A stretch of DNA of 64,000 nt from Lysobacteraceae bacterium NML08-0793 (GCA_002798275.1 NWQR01000003.1:1-64000); one strand, 5' to 3'; positions 1-9,809 are shown, counted from the stretch's first letter. Notes: generated by a model from the letters alone, not told the origin. Made by a program: numbers and translations.

Positions 1-2710
1 CCTGGCTGTTGCGCTTGCCGATATTGGCATCCAGACGACCGGCGCCGCCGAAGCCGCCGATGCGGAAGCCGGACTCGAACTGATAGTCCGCGCCGACCAG
101 ATACTGGTGGCCGCTGTAGCGGGTATAAGCGGTGCTGGCATCGCCTTGCAGATGGCCGCCGCGGGTCATCACGTCGGCCCAAGCGGAGAAGCCACCGCCT
201 TCCATCTGGCCGGTGAAGGCATCCTGGCCGGTGCGGGCGCGCGACAGGGCGGCATTGCGCACATGGCGGCTGTCATCGGCAAACAGGCTGCGGACGCTGG
301 CATTGGCTTCACCCGAGAGCAGGTCGGCAGCGGCATTGGCCGCTTCTGCGGTGGGCAGCAGCACCAGGCGTTGCAGCAGGTCGCTGCTGTCGGCAAGGCT
401 GTCAAGCGCCGTGGCCGTCACTCGCTGGTTGTAGGTGCCGGCGACCGAGGCCAGCGATGCGCCGCGGATGATGTCGGCAAACACATCATTCGTGGTGTAG
501 CGCAGCGAGGTGTTGAGGAACGGGGTCAGATAGCTGTTGTCCACACCGGCGAAGGTGCCGCTGATGCCGCCGGTGGCGGTCAGGAAGTTATAGCGCTGCC
601 CCAGGGCATACACGCCCGGCATGCGCACGGCCATCACCGTGCCGCCGTTCAGAACCGCCTGGCCATTCACCAGCAGTTTGTCCACTTCGCTCGGCGGCTG
701 CATTTCCACGGTGAAGAAAGAGCCGGCCTGTTGCGTGTAATCACCGTTCACGGTGAGCGTGCCGATGGAATTGCCCGGGGCGATATTGCCGCCTTCGGCC
801 ACGGTCAGATGACCATTCAGGGTGCCGGTACCGCCCAGTGCGCCGCCTGCCACATGAACAGCGTTGTTGAGCGCGCCATTCAGGCGCAGCACGCCGCCCG
901 TGACCTGCACATCGCTGCCCAGGGTGTTCTGGCCGGTCAGCTCCAGCGTGCCGCCCTTGACGTTCAGACCGGCAAAGCTGTTGTTGCCGGACAGGCGCAG
1001 CCAGCCGCCGACATCGCTGCTGAAGGAGAAGTTGGCGCCGGAGATGTCATTGGTCCACACGTCCCAGACGCGGGCATCGTTCCACCAATGCGTGCCACCG
1101 GCCTTGGCGACCATGTTGACATCGGTATCGACGCGGAATTGGCCATAGCCTTCGATGGCTTTCTTCAGGTTCACCATGCCCCAGCCATAGACATCATCCA
1201 CACCCGGCGCCCCCAGGTCGGTTGCGGTGGTCAGCAGCACATCGCGCACCTGGGCATTGGTCAGGTACGGATAGCGCTCGAACAACAGCGCCAAAGCGCC
1301 GGTGACATGCGGCGCGGCCATTGAGGTGCCGGTGTAGTCCTCGTACTCGTAGGTGGTGGCATTTTGCAGAGATTCGATGCCTTGCAGATGGAAATTGCCA
1401 TCTGGGCCTTGAACAACAGCCCCCTCCAGAGATTGTCCGCCCAACACCGTGGAGTTGATATCCGTTCCGGGTGCGGCAATGCACCAATCCTTGCTGAGGC
1501 CACAGCGCATGGAATATTCGCTCAGCACATAAGCGCTTTCATTTTCTTCGCCTTTGCGGACATTCACCACGCTGAGCCAATAAGGCTCGAGATCGTTGAA
1601 AAAGCGAGGCAAACTGGCATAAATACCTGCGATTGGCGATTCTTCAGGGGTCAGGTTATATCGAGAATTGCCAGCAGCCCAGACCTGAATCATCCCTTTG
1701 GACTTGCTTCCGGCATGAATAATCGGCCAAAGAGGCGCCAAGTTGGGATTATCAAAAACCTCTTGCATTTCTTCTGTATTTTCCGGCTCTCGACCAAGCC
1801 CCCAACTATGGTTCATGGCGCGAATATCAGCCGCATTCATTTGCTGATACATGTCCTCAAATGCACTAGCTGTGGGCTCTATTGTCAGCACCTCACAGAA
1901 GCGAAAGAACACGCACACCGGATGCGCCCACATAGCAGTGTCGGCGAACAAACGAGCGGAGCTGAAATTTGCGCCAAAAGCCACACCGTGCATGCCGCTA
2001 CCATCCCGGTTAGCAGCTACCGTGCCCGCCACATGGGTGCCATGCGAGACCCAAAGCAATTCCGTTTTATCAACTAAGTGCATGCTTTCAGGTGGCAGTA
2101 GACGTGCCCAATCAGGATCCCAATACGTAATGTCAAGCTGGGCTCGTCCACCATCAGTACCAAAGCATGGGTTGTATGCACCACCAAGGTAATAATCAGG
2201 TGCACAACGGCTGCCATCGGCGAGCAGCTCGCCAATCTTCAAGCCTTGATGATCCCGACCTGCAAACTCTGGGTGATCCAGGCCAACACCAGAGTCAAAG
2301 ATACCGACCCGAATCCCATTTCCAGTCAAACCACGCGCATAGGCATGATGGGCATTCATCGCCTCAAGCCCCCAGTCCTGCATGAACTCGTCGGTTTTCC
2401 AGCTATCGGCATCACCGAGCACGGCGGTTTCGCTATAGGCCGTCGTGGTGGTGTTGCTGGTCGCGGCCGAGCTGCTGCTCAAGGACACGCTTTGCAGGGC
2501 GGCAAGCTTTTGCGACAGCAGCTGATTGCGGCAATCCTGGCGCTCGGCATCGCTGCCAACGGCGCATTGGCTGCCTTCAAGGGCAAGGCCGGTTTGCGGA
2601 GCTTGTGCCACTGCGGCGATAGGCAGGGCAGCGGCCAGAAGGCTGAAGGAAATGGCTTGGAAAAGCTTGGAGCGGGTACCCAATACATCGGGATTCGAGC
2701 GAGATTTCAT
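1..2710 (-). CDS. S8 (subtilisin-type) serine protease autotransporter, 3' end outside the window
   Basis: Secreted or surface serine protease of the type V secretion family. Reading from an ATG at 2710 (AAAGGA about 12 bases upstream) gives a signal peptide, then a subtilase domain with all three catalytic residues in frame: Asp139 in GIFDSGV, His223 in SHGTHVAGT and Ser463 in GTSMAAPHV. After about residue 520 come autotransporter-associated repeats (GGTLELTG, GGVLRLNG, then GNSIGTLTVNGDY), and from about residue 720 the beginning of a C-terminal beta-barrel. No stop occurs before the window edge, so the final barrel strands are missing here only because the window ends. The DNA of the protease core (about 1370-2350) is visibly poorer in GC than the repeat/barrel part. 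A NalP- or Ssp-like function is inferred from domain order; substrate unknown. Confidence 0.9.
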   Translation of the reverse strand, partial: MKSRSNPDVLGTRSKLFQAISFSLLAAALPIAAVAQAPQTGLALEGSQCAVGSDAERQDCRNQLLSQKLAALQSVSLSSSSAATSNTTTTAYSETAVLGDADSWKTDEFMQDWGLEAMNAHHAYARGLTGNGIRVGIFDSGVGLDHPEFAGRDHQGLKIGELLADGSRCAPDYYLGGAYNPCFGTDGGRAQLDITYWDPDWARLLPPESMHLVDKTELLWVSHGTHVAGTVAANRDGSGMHGVAFGANFSSARLFADTAMWAHPVCVFFRFCEVLTIEPTASAFEDMYQQMNAADIRAMNHSWGLGREPENTEEMQEVFDNPNLAPLWPIIHAGSKSKGMIQVWAAGNSRYNLTPEESPIAGIYASLPRFFNDLEPYWLSVVNVRKGEENESAYVLSEYSMRCGLSKDWCIAAPGTDINSTVLGGQSLEGAVVQGPDGNFHLQGIESLQNATTYEYEDYTGTSMAAPHVTGALALLFERYPYLTNAQVRDVLLTTATDLGAPGVDDVYGWGMVNLKKAIEGYGQFRVDTDVNMVAKAGGTHWWNDARVWDVWTNDISGANFSFSSDVGGWLRLSGNNSFAGLNVKGGTLELTGQNTLGSDVQVTGGVLRLNGALNNAVHVAGGALGGTGTLNGHLTVAEGGNIAPGNSIGTLTVNGDYTQQAGSFFTVEMQPPSEVDKLLVNGQAVLNGGTVMAVRMPGVYALGQRYNFLTATGGISGTFAGVDNSYLTPFLNTSLRYTTNDVFADIIRGASLASVAGTYNQRVTATALDSLADSSDLLQRLVLLPTAEAANAAADLLSGEANASVRSLFADDSRHVRNAALSRARTGQDAFTGQMEGGGFSAWADVMTRGGHLQGDASTAYTRYSGHQYLVGADYQFESGFRIGGFGGAGRLDANIGKRNSQ

Positions 2711-2878
2711 CGGCAAAGATCCTTTAAGTCGGTGACTAGGTTGATGCGTAAAGCAACCCGATTATGACCAAAACTTGAATGGCGACCATGAATAGGGGGC
2801 TGTGGCGATCCTCTGCGCACTTTGCCAAGACATTGCCATCAACAGGACGCGGTGGCCGAAATCTGTCTGTATTCATTG

Positions 2879-2900
2879 CCCCGGCGCTACGGCACCGGGG
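2879..2900 (-). terminator. Hairpin downstream of the transporter gene
   Basis: Six-base stem CCCCGG/CCGGGG with a two-base inner stem and a TACG loop, just after the stop of the gene that ends at 2912. No T-run follows on the minus strand, so termination is uncertain. Confidence 0.3.
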
Positions 2901-2911
2901 GCAGCTCGGCT

Positions 2912-4243
2912 TTACTTCATCGCCGCATCGGGCAGTTTTTTCTGATGCCTGATGACTTGCAGGGCACTTAGCAGCATCGCCACGGTTACGCCGATACCAG
3001 CCACAAACACCATGCGCGAGCCAAACATTGCCAGCCATTTATGCAGCCAGACAAAACTTAAGTCGCCGCCGCGATACACCGCTGTGTCGATAAAGGCTTT
3101 GGCTTTGTAGCGCGATTCCCGGCTGACACGGGTGTAGAGGGTTTCGCGCGCAGGCTTGGCCAGCGAAAACTCACCGGCGCGGGTCACAATCTGGGCCAGC
3201 GCCACGAACAGCGGCAGCGGCGACATCGCCAACAGGCTGTAGCCGGCCAAAATCGCAAAGCCGGGAATCAAAAGCGCCGGAGTGATGCCGTGTTTGCGCA
3301 ATAGCCAGCGAGTCAGGAACAGCTGCACCAGCAGGGTTAGGCCATTGATCGCCCAGTCGATGCCGGAATAGAAGCGCGTGGCGTCTTCTGCATTCGGGTA
3401 CGCCACACGCACGATCGCCGCCTGCTCGTTGTACAGCAGCGTCCCCACGCCCACGCCAAAGAAAGTCAACAGCGCCAGCGCCCGCAGCAGCGGATCGCTT
3501 GCCACCAGTTTCATGCCCGCCCAAACCGAGCCCCCCATCGCTTCGCCGGGCTTTTTCTGTCCTTGCCCGGCCTCTCGCTCTAGGGCGTATGGACGCAATT
3601 GCATGATGCAAAATAGGCAAACCAGCAAAAACCCGGCAGAAACCAGCAGCAGATTGCCCACGCCTACGGTTTCGACCAGAAACCGGGTGATGACCGGGCC
3701 GGTCAGGGCACCGATGGTGCCGCCCGCTGCGATAAAGCCATAGACCCGCTTGGCCTGTTCGTTGTCGAACACATCGGCCATGTAGCTCCAGAACACCGAT
3801 ACGGCAAACAGGTTGAACACCGCCACCCAGATGAAGAACAGTGCGCCACGACCGGAAATCTGCTGCTCAAACGCCCACCAGAACCCGCCCAGGCAGGCGA
3901 TGAACACCATATACACCGCCGGCAAAAACACCCGGCGCGGAAAGCGCGATACCAGCGCGCCATACAGCGGCTGCAATGCCAACATGGCGATGAAGGTGCC
4001 GGTAAACAGGATTTGCAGGGTGAAATCCTTGAGCACCCAGCCACGGCTGGCTGCCCAGTCAATCATCGCCTGCGGAAAAATCGCCTCCACGTCCGCCGAC
4101 GCGCCCATTGCCTCGCGCACCGGCCGCAAGACGTAGTAGCCGCACAGCAGACAGAAGAAATACAACAGCGCCCAGAGAAGCGAAGGCGAGTTGGCAAGCT
4201 CGGTGCGCAGTCGCACAAGGGCGGAAGCATCGGGGGGGGACAT
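2912..4243 (-). CDS. MFS-fold transporter of the ATP/ADP translocase-like (NTP/NDP exchange) family
   Basis: Polytopic inner-membrane protein of 443 residues with about 12 hydrophobic segments. The N-terminal signature GYYVLRPVREAMG (residues 34-46) is typical of the COG3202 group, annotated as ATP/ADP translocase-like or NTP/NDP exchange transporter in free-living proteobacteria. In obligate intracellular bacteria relatives import ATP; in free-living ones the substrate is not established, so nucleotide exchange is a family label rather than a conclusion. Start is ATG at 4243 with GGAG about 12 bases upstream. The gene stands alone, divergent from the serine hydrolase gene. The 166-base region 4244-4409 must hold both promoters; I saw no clear operator. 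Confidence 0.75.
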   Translation of the reverse strand: MSPPDASALVRLRTELANSPSLLWALLYFFCLLCGYYVLRPVREAMGASADVEAIFPQAMIDWAASRGWVLKDFTLQILFTGTFIAMLALQPLYGALVSRFPRRVFLPAVYMVFIACLGGFWWAFEQQISGRGALFFIWVAVFNLFAVSVFWSYMADVFDNEQAKRVYGFIAAGGTIGALTGPVITRFLVETVGVGNLLLVSAGFLLVCLFCIMQLRPYALEREAGQGQKKPGEAMGGSVWAGMKLVASDPLLRALALLTFFGVGVGTLLYNEQAAIVRVAYPNAEDATRFYSGIDWAINGLTLLVQLFLTRWLLRKHGITPALLIPGFAILAGYSLLAMSPLPLFVALAQIVTRAGEFSLAKPARETLYTRVSRESRYKAKAFIDTAVYRGGDLSFVWLHKWLAMFGSRMVFVAGIGVTVAMLLSALQVIRHQKKLPDAAMK

Positions 4244-4436
4244 GCGTGGCTCCGGTCAATCGCGCGCACGTTAGCCCATCGCGCAGACGCTGGCTAGCCA
4301 AAAAAAGCCAAAGCCGCTTCCTGCCTTCCCGCGATCATTTCCAATCAACACCTTACCGCAGCAAGTTGCATTTATTCATGCAGTTTGTTTCGGCAAGTAT
4401 TAGTATCGGTTGCGGATTCCGCCTATCAAAAAGCCC

Positions 4437-5786
4437 ATGACTTTGGCCACGCGCAAACGCCTTCTCCCCGCCCTCCTTGCCTTGCAGTTTGGCGTGATGG
4501 CGCTGCTGCCCAGCCACACTGGCCTGGCGCAGAGCGATACCCGTCGCACGGGTGGCTCGGTGGCGCAGCCGGGTTCGCCACTGGATCAATATCTGAAAGC
4601 CCGCGAACAGCAGCAGATGCAGCCGGCGGTAGCCGCGCCGCTCCCCTTTGATGTCCGCACTTTTGAAGACATGGCAAGGCAAATCGTCGCAGGTCAGCGC
4701 GTGCCCGGCCTTGCCGTGGCCATCGTGCAGAATGGCCGCGTACTGCTGGCTCGCGGCTATGGCGTGACCGATACCGCCCACCCGCAGCCGGTCGATGCCC
4801 ATACCGTATTCCGCTTGGCTTCGCTGTCGAAAACCTTTGCCGGCACCTTGGGCGGAATGCTGGTGGAGGAAGGCGCACTGGATTTGCAGCAGCCGGTGGT
4901 GCGCTATGTGCCGGACTTCCGTCTGCGCAGTGCCGATGCCACCGCACGGCTTTCGGTTGCCAATCTTTTGAGTCATAGCGTCGGCCTGCCGCGTACCGCG
5001 TTCGACCGCGACATTCAGGCCAATGCCAGCTATTACAGCGTGCGCGCAAAGCTGGCCAGCGCCCCGCTTTCCTGCGCGCCGGGCGAGTGCTACTCCTACC
5101 AGAACGTCGCTTTCAGCGTGTTTGGCGATGTGGTGCATGGCGCTACCGGCCGGGTGTTCGACGACCATATCCAGCGCCGGATTTTCAAGCCGCTGGGCAT
5201 GAACGATGCCAGCCTGGGACTGGAAGGCATCACCCGCAGCCCGCGCTGGGCCAAGCCGCATATCCGCGCAGGCAGTGGCTGGCGCTCGCTGATTCCCAAG
5301 CCCACTTATTACCGTCTGGGGCCTGCGGCCGGTGTCAATGCCAGTGCCACCGACATGGCGCAATATCTTCTGGCACAAACCGGCCATCGTCCGGATGTCA
5401 TTTCGCCGCAGCTGCTGAGCACCATCCGCATCTCGCGCATTGATACCCCCAGCGAAATGCGCGCTGCCGGTTGGCGCCGCGAGCGGCTGTATTCGGCCGG
5501 TTACGGCATGGGCTGGCGGATTTACAACTATGCCGGCCAGCCGATGTATTTCCACGGTGGTGCCGTGCAGGGCTATCGCGCGGCGATGGCCGTGCTGCCC
5601 CGCCAAGATCTTGGGGTAGCGATTCTTTGGAATGGCGAAAGCGGCCTGCCCTCGGGGCTTTTGCCTACCATCCTCGACAGCGCCATTGGCCTGCCGCAAA
5701 CCGCTTGGCTGAAGCTCGATGGCCTGCCCGGCAGTGAGGCCTTTGAAAGCATCAGTGAAAGCATCAACACCAGCGGCAGCCCGTAA
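4437..5786 (+). CDS. Exported serine hydrolase, class C beta-lactamase fold
   Basis: Predicted periplasmic or membrane-attached hydrolase of the beta-lactamase/EstB/D-aminopeptidase superfamily, 449 residues. I chose ATG 4437 over an in-frame TTG nine codons upstream because it begins a standard signal peptide (MTLATRKRLL, then a hydrophobic stretch and SHTGLAQ). The active-site motifs are present: SxxK as S129-L-S-K132, YxN as Y221-Q-N223, and HGG at 373-375 replacing KTG. A proline/glutamine-rich linker lies between signal peptide and catalytic domain. The HGG box suits esterase or peptidase members of the family; beta-lactam hydrolysis cannot be asserted. A small membrane protein follows 14 bases downstream and is probably co-transcribed. 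Confidence 0.85.
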   Translation: MTLATRKRLLPALLALQFGVMALLPSHTGLAQSDTRRTGGSVAQPGSPLDQYLKAREQQQMQPAVAAPLPFDVRTFEDMARQIVAGQRVPGLAVAIVQNGRVLLARGYGVTDTAHPQPVDAHTVFRLASLSKTFAGTLGGMLVEEGALDLQQPVVRYVPDFRLRSADATARLSVANLLSHSVGLPRTAFDRDIQANASYYSVRAKLASAPLSCAPGECYSYQNVAFSVFGDVVHGATGRVFDDHIQRRIFKPLGMNDASLGLEGITRSPRWAKPHIRAGSGWRSLIPKPTYYRLGPAAGVNASATDMAQYLLAQTGHRPDVISPQLLSTIRISRIDTPSEMRAAGWRRERLYSAGYGMGWRIYNYAGQPMYFHGGAVQGYRAAMAVLPRQDLGVAILWNGESGLPSGLLPTILDSAIGLPQTAWLKLDGLPGSEAFESISESINTSGSP

Positions 5787-5800
5787 GCCCAGCCAAGACC

Positions 5801-6223
5801 ATGAACAAACGCTTCTGGACTTGCGCCGCAATCACCAGCATCGCCGCGCTGGTGCTGGACTTTGGCATCCACGGCTTCTTGCTGCGTGAGGATTACAGCG
5901 TATTGGTGCGCCAAGGGCTGATCCGTGGCGCACAGGACGGCATGCGTTATCTGCCCTTGATGTTGCTGGCGCATCTGTTAATTGGCTTTGGCCTGACCTG
6001 GCTATACAGCCAAATACACCCGCGAGCCAGCACCGCACGCGATGGCCTGCGCTTTGGTGCCGCGGTAGCCTTGGCTGGCACCCTGCCCGGCTATCTGATC
6101 GCGTATGCCGTACAGCCCTGGCCGGCGCCGCTGGTGGTCAAGCAAGTCCTGTTCAGCACCACGGCCATGCTTTTGCTTGGCCTGCTGCTGGCTTGGCTCG
6201 AACCACGCCGGGTGGCCTTGTAA
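5801..6223 (+). CDS. Small four-helix membrane protein, function unknown
   Basis: I do not recognise this 140-residue protein. It has four hydrophobic helices (about residues 7-27, 48-68, 83-103 and 112-134), a short charged segment after helix 1 (REDYSVLVRQGLIRG), and a positively charged C-terminal end. It starts 14 bases after the serine hydrolase stop, which suggests one transcript. The layout recalls small membrane proteins of about 140 residues often annotated only as hypothetical. It may anchor or assist its neighbour, but nothing in the sequence shows that. Confidence 0.65.
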   Translation: MNKRFWTCAAITSIAALVLDFGIHGFLLREDYSVLVRQGLIRGAQDGMRYLPLMLLAHLLIGFGLTWLYSQIHPRASTARDGLRFGAAVALAGTLPGYLIAYAVQPWPAPLVVKQVLFSTTAMLLLGLLLAWLEPRRVAL

Positions 6224-6288
6224 ACGTCGGTTTCGGCCATCCGCTGGCCGCCGTGGCGGGCCTCCCTGCCCGCCACATCTCCCCTGCT

Positions 6289-8637
6289 TCAGAACGAGAA
6301 CGCTGCGCTGATGCGGAAATTGCGTCCCGGCGCGGTATAGCGCCCCAAGCCCACATGGCTGACCCCGCCATGTTGAACAATCGGGCTGACCGGAACATTG
6401 GCAATGCTCCCCCACGACCAGTATTCGCGGTTGAACACGTTGTAGATGCCGGCATTGAAGCGCCAGTTTTCATTCGGGTGGTAATTGGCCGTCAAATCCA
6501 CCGTCGTCCAAGCATGGCTAAGTGGCCGGTCATAGGCGCCGGTGAATACATTGCGCAGTGATTTCACATCGCCGGGCTTTTTCGCCAGGGTATGCGTTAT
6601 GTGGGTATTGATGCTGAGCTTTTGGTTGGCACTGGTCCAGCGCAATCCCAGCACACCGCGGCCAGGACTGATGCTTTCCACCGGCGAGCCATCGGCAAAC
6701 TTGCCGCTGTTCTGCGACCAGGCAGTGCGCAACAGCCAGGCGCTGCCAAGGCGCACCATGCTTTCTAGCTCGAAGCCGCGAATGGTGGCTTCAAGACCAT
6801 TGACCGGGGTGATGTAACGGTTGCCCTGCTCGGTGCGACAGGTCTGCCGTGGCGGGGTGCCGGTGCAGATTTGGTAGGTAATGTCCGGGGTGCGGGTAAC
6901 GTATTCGGTGGTGATGAGGTTGTCGTAAACATCGCGGAACACCGAAACGCCGATATGCGCATTGGCACTTTGCCAGCGCCAGCCCAGCTCCAAGTTCAGG
7001 CTCTTTTCCGCCTCAAGATTCGGGTTGGACGCTTGGTTCCAGTAATAGACTTCTTCGCCAGTGGCGACATTGGTGGCAATGCTGGAGGACAGATTCAAGA
7101 ACATATTGCTGGCGCTCGGCGCACGAAAGCCGCGTCCGGTTTGCAGCCAGAGGGTGTTGTGCGCATCCAGTTTCCAGTCAAGTCCGGCGCTCCAGCTTGG
7201 GGCGGAAAACTTCGCCGGTTGATGCAGCGCACCCACGCGGTCGGGGAAATGCCGTGTCGCCACCGCCTCGTATTGATAGCTGTCATAACGCGCGCCTAGG
7301 GTCAGCCCAAGGCGATCATCCATCAGGCGGATTTGATCGCGCAGGTACAGGTTCCAGCTGCGGCTGTCCACATCCGGCAAACGCCCGCCTTGCAGATAAG
7401 GATCGCGGGTGATGCGGTTGTCGGTTTCATAAAAGCTGCGGTAATCGACCTGGGCGATTTCGCCGCGCTGAAACGCCAGCCCGTAAATCAGTCGATGCTT
7501 GACCGCATCGCCCCAGCGTTTGTCCAAATCTAGCGTGAACTGATCTTGGGTCTGCTTCGAGGAGCGATCATCCAACCGCCAACAGGCTTCCCGACGATTG
7601 GCGCAACTGCTGCTCAAGCCATAAATCCGGGTATGGGCAATGTTTTCCGATTGCTGACGACCAAGGCGCAGCTCCAGCGTGTCAAACAGCGCATTCTTGC
7701 CCGTCCAAGTCCAGTTGATGCCATAACGCTCGCGCTGGACTTCATCATCACCCCAACGCTCGATATAGGCGCTGCTTGGACCTTGCACACGGCTCAAGTT
7801 TTCAATCTGGCTCTCGCCGCTGAAACGCTCATAATTGAGCCCGATGCGATGCGCCAGGTTCGGCACGAAATCAACCTTGGCCAGCACGCTGTGGTTCTTG
7901 TAGGTAAACGGGTCGCGGATGCGGCGGTCAGGCCCGTTGGCAACCGGGCTGTCGGCATACCAGCCCTCGCGCTCATGCCCGCGGCGCTGGGTATAGACCA
8001 GCATCGACTCGACCATGCCGGTGCGGTTGGCCAAGGTCAAAGTGCCATTGTTTTCATCATTGACACTGGCATGGGCGAGCTTCAGGCCGAAATAACTGTC
8101 ATTGACGCCGGGCTTTAGATAGTCATACGGGTCTTTGGTGCGGAACGACACCGAGCCACTCAAGGCTGCGCTGCCGGCGGTGATGCTGTCGGCACCCTTG
8201 GCAATTTCGATTTGTTTCAGGCTGTCGATATCCGGCGCGCCGCGACCGGCACGGAAAAAGTCGTAAAGCTCGCTGGCCAGACTTTCCACCGATTCGGGCA
8301 TCTGCATGCCGTCAATGCTCATCGAAACACGGTCACCACTCAGGCCGCGGATACTGATGCCGTTATCGCCAAACCGCTGGCCAAAGTCGTTGATTTCGAC
8401 ACCGGGGATGTAGCGGATGGCATCTTCGAGCGTGTTGGCAAGCGTTTCTTCAAGCTGGTCGGCGTCAACAGTCTGGGTGTTGGCGTTGGCGCTTTTGGTT
8501 TCACTGCGCTCACCTTTGACGGTGATGCGGTCAAGTGCGCTGCTGCTGGTATCGGCACTGTCTTTCGCAAACGCGGCAGGCGAAAGTGCCAGACAAATGG
8601 AAAGCACAAGCAGGCGACGGGCGGGAAAACAAGACAT
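6289..8637 (-). CDS. TonB-dependent outer membrane receptor, hemoglobin/transferrin/lactoferrin type
   Basis: Outer membrane receptor of 782 residues that would import an iron source with TonB energy. Visible parts: signal peptide (residues 1-24, ending AAFA), plug domain (about 55-170, with DAIRYIPGVEINDFG and ISIRGLSGDRVSMSIDGM), then a 22-strand-type barrel ending in the terminal aromatic FSF. FRAPSASNMF followed by NPNLEAEKSLNLE is the FRAP/NPNL pattern of the heme/hemoglobin receptor group. Two cysteine pairs sit in predicted extracellular loops (CANRREAC and CTGTPPRQTC). Start ATG 8637 has GGAGCC 11 bases upstream. Separated by a terminator from the EF-hand/DUF4198 pair upstream, so it probably has its own promoter in 8638-8928. 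Ligand is inferred from family only. Confidence 0.88.
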   Translation of the reverse strand: MSCFPARRLLVLSICLALSPAAFAKDSADTSSSALDRITVKGERSETKSANANTQTVDADQLEETLANTLEDAIRYIPGVEINDFGQRFGDNGISIRGLSGDRVSMSIDGMQMPESVESLASELYDFFRAGRGAPDIDSLKQIEIAKGADSITAGSAALSGSVSFRTKDPYDYLKPGVNDSYFGLKLAHASVNDENNGTLTLANRTGMVESMLVYTQRRGHEREGWYADSPVANGPDRRIRDPFTYKNHSVLAKVDFVPNLAHRIGLNYERFSGESQIENLSRVQGPSSAYIERWGDDEVQRERYGINWTWTGKNALFDTLELRLGRQQSENIAHTRIYGLSSSCANRREACWRLDDRSSKQTQDQFTLDLDKRWGDAVKHRLIYGLAFQRGEIAQVDYRSFYETDNRITRDPYLQGGRLPDVDSRSWNLYLRDQIRLMDDRLGLTLGARYDSYQYEAVATRHFPDRVGALHQPAKFSAPSWSAGLDWKLDAHNTLWLQTGRGFRAPSASNMFLNLSSSIATNVATGEEVYYWNQASNPNLEAEKSLNLELGWRWQSANAHIGVSVFRDVYDNLITTEYVTRTPDITYQICTGTPPRQTCRTEQGNRYITPVNGLEATIRGFELESMVRLGSAWLLRTAWSQNSGKFADGSPVESISPGRGVLGLRWTSANQKLSINTHITHTLAKKPGDVKSLRNVFTGAYDRPLSHAWTTVDLTANYHPNENWRFNAGIYNVFNREYWSWGSIANVPVSPIVQHGGVSHVGLGRYTAPGRNFRISAAFSF

Positions 8638-8928
8638 GGAAAGGCTCCAGAGGCAGTTGAAATGAGTGCTGGCTGCGTTCCGGGAATCCGGGCGTGGCGA
8701 TGAATGAAAGAAGAAAAGTGCCGTTTTCGGGCACGGGCTGTTGGCACCTGCGGCAAGCCCTGGTGTTGTCGTTTTTCAAACAAATCACGGATGCAAGGCC
8801 AAAATGCGTACAAGGCTTGGCGCCTTGCCAAGTATTTTCAGCGCAGCAAACGTGGGTTTTTCCGAAAACACGACCGCAATCGAGCTTGTCGGCAGGCACT
8901 CAAAGCAAACAGGCGCAAACACCTGTCT
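8638..8928. other. Leader region between the TonB receptor and the upstream terminator
   Basis: This stretch has no convincing gene. It should hold the receptor promoter and 5' leader. Near 8811-8832 two alternative six-base hairpins share bases (CAAGGC/GCCTTG and CTTGGC/GCCAAG). Around 8903-8921 is an imperfect inverted repeat ACAGGCG/CACCTGT. I saw no clear Fur-like site comparable to the one at 10695-10729. Confidence 0.4.
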
Positions 8929-8960
8929 GAAAAATTGCCGGCGCGAGCGGGCGCGCCGGC
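8929..8960 (-). terminator. Rho-independent terminator of the DUF4198/EF-hand operon
   Basis: Perfect nine-base stem GCCGGCGCG/CGCGCCGGC with a six-base loop. On the minus strand it is followed by AATTTTTCAG. It lies nine bases after the EF-hand gene stop. Confidence 0.85.
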
Positions 8961-8969
8961 ACAAGGGAC

Positions 8970-9806
8970 TTAGCCGCCGCTGTTGCGTGCCGGGGCAGGC
9001 AGCGCAACATCCACGCTGTCCACCTTGCCGTCCTGGTTGCGGTCGGTGCGCTGGAACAGGCGCATGCCGGAGGCCAGATATTCATCCCAGCCGATTTCAT
9101 CGTTCTTGTCCGTATCCAGCACGCCAAAGCGCACGCCGGTCTGGCGCAACTCGCGGGTTTTCAAATCGTGGATGCGTGCTTGGACGCGCTGATTGAATTC
9201 GGCTTCATACTCGTGACGGCTCAATTTGCCATCGTCATTGGCATCAGTGCGCTTGAATTGCTCCTCGCGTGCCAAATCGTATTCTTCGCGGCTCAATTTG
9301 CCATCGCTATTGCGGTCATACAGCGCCAACATGCCGCCCTTGGTGTGATTGGTCGGCAAGTCCAGCAAGCTGCGCGGCGCATCAGCCGGCAGGGTTTCGG
9401 GCAGTTTGCCTTCGCTATAGGCGATAAAGGCGCGATTGCCGGATTCGTCATAACGGGCGCGATTGATATGCGTCTGGTTTGCGGCAAGCGACTGGAAGCG
9501 GCGCTCGGTCATGCTGTGAATCGCTTCCAGCTCCGGCTTCAGGCGCGCATCGATGCGCTCATCAAACTCGCGCACATATTCCAACAAGTCGATATGGCCG
9601 TTATGGTCGAAATCACTGGCATCAAAGCGTTGCCGACGGAAGTTTTCAAACTCCTGCCGAGTCAACACGCCGTCCTTGTCCAGATCGTGCGCATTGATGA
9701 AGCTCTGCACATTATTGCCATGACCGGCAAAGGTCGGTGGCGGCGTGGGTTGGTGAGTGGTGTTCTGGGCAACGGCCAGGGCGATGAAAAGCAAGGTGTG
9801 AGTCAT
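8970..9806 (-). CDS. Secreted protein with six EF-hand loops
   Basis: Calcium-binding (calmodulin-like) protein of 278 residues with a short hydrophobic N-terminus (residues 2-14) that looks like a signal sequence. Six canonical 12-residue loops are visible at 41-52, 65-76, 164-175, 188-199, 231-242 and 255-266, each with D-x-D/N-x-D/N-G or a close variant; the fifth (DTDKNDEIGWDE) lacks the usual glycine. It starts three bases after the DUF4198 gene stop, so the two are one operon ending in a strong terminator. The heme-type TonB receptor lies next on the same strand. A role in sensing or holding divalent cations at the cell envelope is inference. Confidence 0.85.
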   Translation of the reverse strand: MTHTLLFIALAVAQNTTHQPTPPPTFAGHGNNVQSFINAHDLDKDGVLTRQEFENFRRQRFDASDFDHNGHIDLLEYVREFDERIDARLKPELEAIHSMTERRFQSLAANQTHINRARYDESGNRAFIAYSEGKLPETLPADAPRSLLDLPTNHTKGGMLALYDRNSDGKLSREEYDLAREEQFKRTDANDDGKLSRHEYEAEFNQRVQARIHDLKTRELRQTGVRFGVLDTDKNDEIGWDEYLASGMRLFQRTDRNQDGKVDSVDVALPAPARNSGG

Positions 9807-9809
9807 GAT

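Noticed and set aside
107-1324. A 405-residue plus-strand frame opposite the autotransporter
   Set aside because: Shadow of the in-frame autotransporter repeats and barrel, which continue the protease frame from 2710.
4353-5831. A 492-residue minus-strand frame opposite the serine hydrolase
   Set aside because: The opposite strand carries SxxK, YxN and HGG motifs at the right spacing; this frame has no coherent domain.
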